Source: an uncultured Bacillota bacterium (GTDB lineage Bacteria; Bacillota; Clostridia; Lachnospirales; Lachnospiraceae). From it: a stretch of 6,511 bases of DNA. Made by a program: the position numbers and the translations under genes. The first letter of the stretch is position 1, and the number at the start of each line of letters is the position of its first letter. The DNA is taken from positions 1 through 6,511 of the forward strand of contig CATWQE010000114.1 of NCBI GenBank assembly GCA_958352855.1, read 5' to 3'. The notes under the pieces are model-generated. The model did not search any database and was not told the DNA's origin. It saw only the letters and a program-made list of their open reading frames with translations. Below are positions 5,104 through 6,511 of this stretch, in pieces.

Positions 5104-6511
5104 ATGGTCAAGACAGGAAAATGGATTGCAAAACACAGAGTTATCATTCTTACGCTCTGCATTTTGTTGTTTATTCCATCAGTTCTTGGAATGGCAGCAA
5201 CAAAAATCAACTATGACCTTCTAAGCTATCTGCCCAAAAGCCTGGAAACTGTGGAAGGACAGGATATTTTGGTAGATGAGTATGGAATGGGCGCCTTTTC
5301 CATGGTTGTGGTGGAAGACATGGAACTGAAAGATGTACAAAAGCTGGAAGAAAAAATCAGCGAAATTCCACATGTAAAAGACGTACTCTGGTATGACGAT
5401 GTGACAGATATTTCTCTGCCGGTAGACATGATACCAGAAGATTTGAGAACTGCTTTTTTTAATGGAGATGCAACTATGATGCTTGCACTCTTTGATGACA
5501 CCACATCCTCAGACAATTCTATGGATGCAGTGACCCAGATGCGTAAAGTGGTAGGAAAACAGTGTTTCATCAGTGGTATGACAGGGATTGTAACGGATAT
5601 TAAAAATATTTCCCTGAAGGAACTTCCTATTTACGTTGTGATTGCAACCATCTTGTCTTTCCTGGTACTGGAACTGACAGGAACCTCATTTTTAGTTCCC
5701 GTATTTTTCCTGATTAGTATCGGGGCAGCAATCTTATACAACCTGGGCAGCAATGTTTTTCTGGGGCAGATTTCGTATATTACCCAGGCACTGACAGCAG
5801 TGCTGCAACTGGGAGTTACCATGGATTATTCTATTTTCCTTTTAAACAGTTATGAGGAGAATAAAAGGAGATTTCCGGGAGAAAAGGAACGTGCCATGGG
5901 GCATGCCATTGCCAATACCTTTAAATCCGTTGTGGGAAGCTCAGTTACTACGGTAGCCGGATTTGTGGCTCTTTGCTTTATGACCTTTGCTCTTGGTAAA
6001 GATTTGGGAATCGTTATGGCAAAAGGCGTAGTCATTGGGGTTTTATGCTGCGTTACCCTGCTGCCCTCCCTGATTCTGATTTTTGATAAAGCCATTGAGA
6101 AAACTCAGCATAAGCCTTTAATCAGCAAAGTAGATAAACCATCTGCTTTTATTACAAAACATTATAGATTATGGATTCTCCTGTTTCTGGTGCTGCTTTT
6201 CCCGGCTGTTTACGGAAACAACCATACCAAGATTTATTATAACATTGCCCAGTCTTTGCCAGATACCCTTCCGGGAAACATTGCAAATGAAAAGCTGGCA
6301 GAAGATTTTGAGATGAGCAATATCCATATGGTTCTCATGGACAGCGATATGGACGCGAAAACAAAGGGTAAGATGCTGGATGAAATTGACCAGGTAAAAG
6401 GAGTAAAATGGACTCTTGGCATGGATTCCTTATTTGGCCCCATGATTCCAGATTCCATGATTCCGGATGATGTGAAGAGCATGTTGAAAAGTGATAACTA
6501 TGAACTGGCTT
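5104..6511 (+). CDS. MMPL/RND-family transporter, 3'-truncated by window edge
   Basis: The frame is open from the ATG at 5104 to the window end, giving 469 residues with no stop. It starts MVKTGKWIAKHR followed by TM1 (about 11-32). An extracytoplasmic domain follows (33-173), then TM2-TM6 (about 174-193, 195-217, 226-248, 274-297, 300-328), TM7 (356-373) and the start of a second extracytoplasmic domain. TM4 holds GVTMDYSIFLLNSYEE (237-252) with the Asp241-Tyr242 pair typical of MMPL proton-driven exporters, and TM5 reads VVGSSVTTVAGFVAL (276-290). The two soluble domains are visibly related (INYDLLSYLP near 35 and IYYNIAQSLP near 377; HVKDVLW and QVKGVKW), reflecting the RND internal duplication. 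About 230-250 residues probably lie beyond the window. The substrate is unknown; relatives export lipids, antimicrobials or lipopeptides. The AGGAG at 5088-5092 is 11 nt from the ATG, somewhat long but without a better in-frame alternative. Confidence 0.93.
   Translation, partial: MVKTGKWIAKHRVIILTLCILLFIPSVLGMAATKINYDLLSYLPKSLETVEGQDILVDEYGMGAFSMVVVEDMELKDVQKLEEKISEIPHVKDVLWYDDVTDISLPVDMIPEDLRTAFFNGDATMMLALFDDTTSSDNSMDAVTQMRKVVGKQCFISGMTGIVTDIKNISLKELPIYVVIATILSFLVLELTGTSFLVPVFFLISIGAAILYNLGSNVFLGQISYITQALTAVLQLGVTMDYSIFLLNSYEENKRRFPGEKERAMGHAIANTFKSVVGSSVTTVAGFVALCFMTFALGKDLGIVMAKGVVIGVLCCVTLLPSLILIFDKAIEKTQHKPLISKVDKPSAFITKHYRLWILLFLVLLFPAVYGNNHTKIYYNIAQSLPDTLPGNIANEKLAEDFEMSNIHMVLMDSDMDAKTKGKMLDEIDQVKGVKWTLGMDSLFGPMIPDSMIPDDVKSMLKSDNYELA

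Noticed and set aside
5226..6482. Several minus-strand ORFs opposite the MMPL gene
   Set aside because: They are Ser/Thr/Pro/Ile-rich antisense shadows. The plus-strand frame is open throughout and carries clear MMPL motifs; it lacks a stop only because the window ends.

Overview
The window looks like a chromosomal segment of a spore-forming Clostridia bacterium, most likely a Lachnospiraceae member. The reasons are moderate-to-low GC by eye, AGGAG-type ribosome binding sites, a Csp-like (germination protease type) subtilisin, a tiny Cys/Gly-rich protein of a type common in that group, and a membrane-anchored MutS-like ATPase. The taxonomic call is inference from gene content and protein style. 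No marker gene fixes genus or species.

Layout: (1) Bases 1-2683, plus strand: the 3' three quarters of hemL (glutamate-1-semialdehyde aminomutase, tetrapyrrole synthesis), followed after 9 bp by a complete 565-residue MutS-like ATPase with predicted membrane segments. The ribosome binding site of the second gene overlaps the hemL stop codon, so the two are very probably co-transcribed. (2) Bases 2684-2877, between convergent genes: a near-consensus housekeeping promoter (TTGACA-N17-CATAAT) lies about 80 bp before a strong intrinsic terminator, with no convincing ORF between them. This is the signature of an unannotated small RNA of about 100 nt. A 7-bp-arm inverted repeat is centred next to the -35 box. 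(3) Bases 2878-4892, minus strand: a 78-residue Cys/Gly-rich protein and a 564-residue S8 serine protease with an intact catalytic triad and a Csp-like architecture. Each has a candidate sporulation-type promoter: sigma-K-like for the small protein and sigma-E-like for the protease. (4) Bases 4893-5103, divergent intergenic region: a perfect 8-bp-arm inverted repeat and a sigma-A promoter whose -35 box lies inside a TGAC...GTCA dyad resembling TetR-type operators. (5) Bases 5104-6511, plus strand: the N-terminal 469 residues of an MMPL/RND-family membrane exporter that runs off the window.

The minus-strand pair can be read as a small late-sporulation/germination module: a protease acting on spore germination and a probable spore-surface protein. 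The flanking plus-strand genes appear to be vegetative. I do not see a clearly new multi-gene system. The most worthwhile undescribed element is the candidate small RNA at about 2769-2870, followed by the membrane MutS-like protein coupled to hemL.
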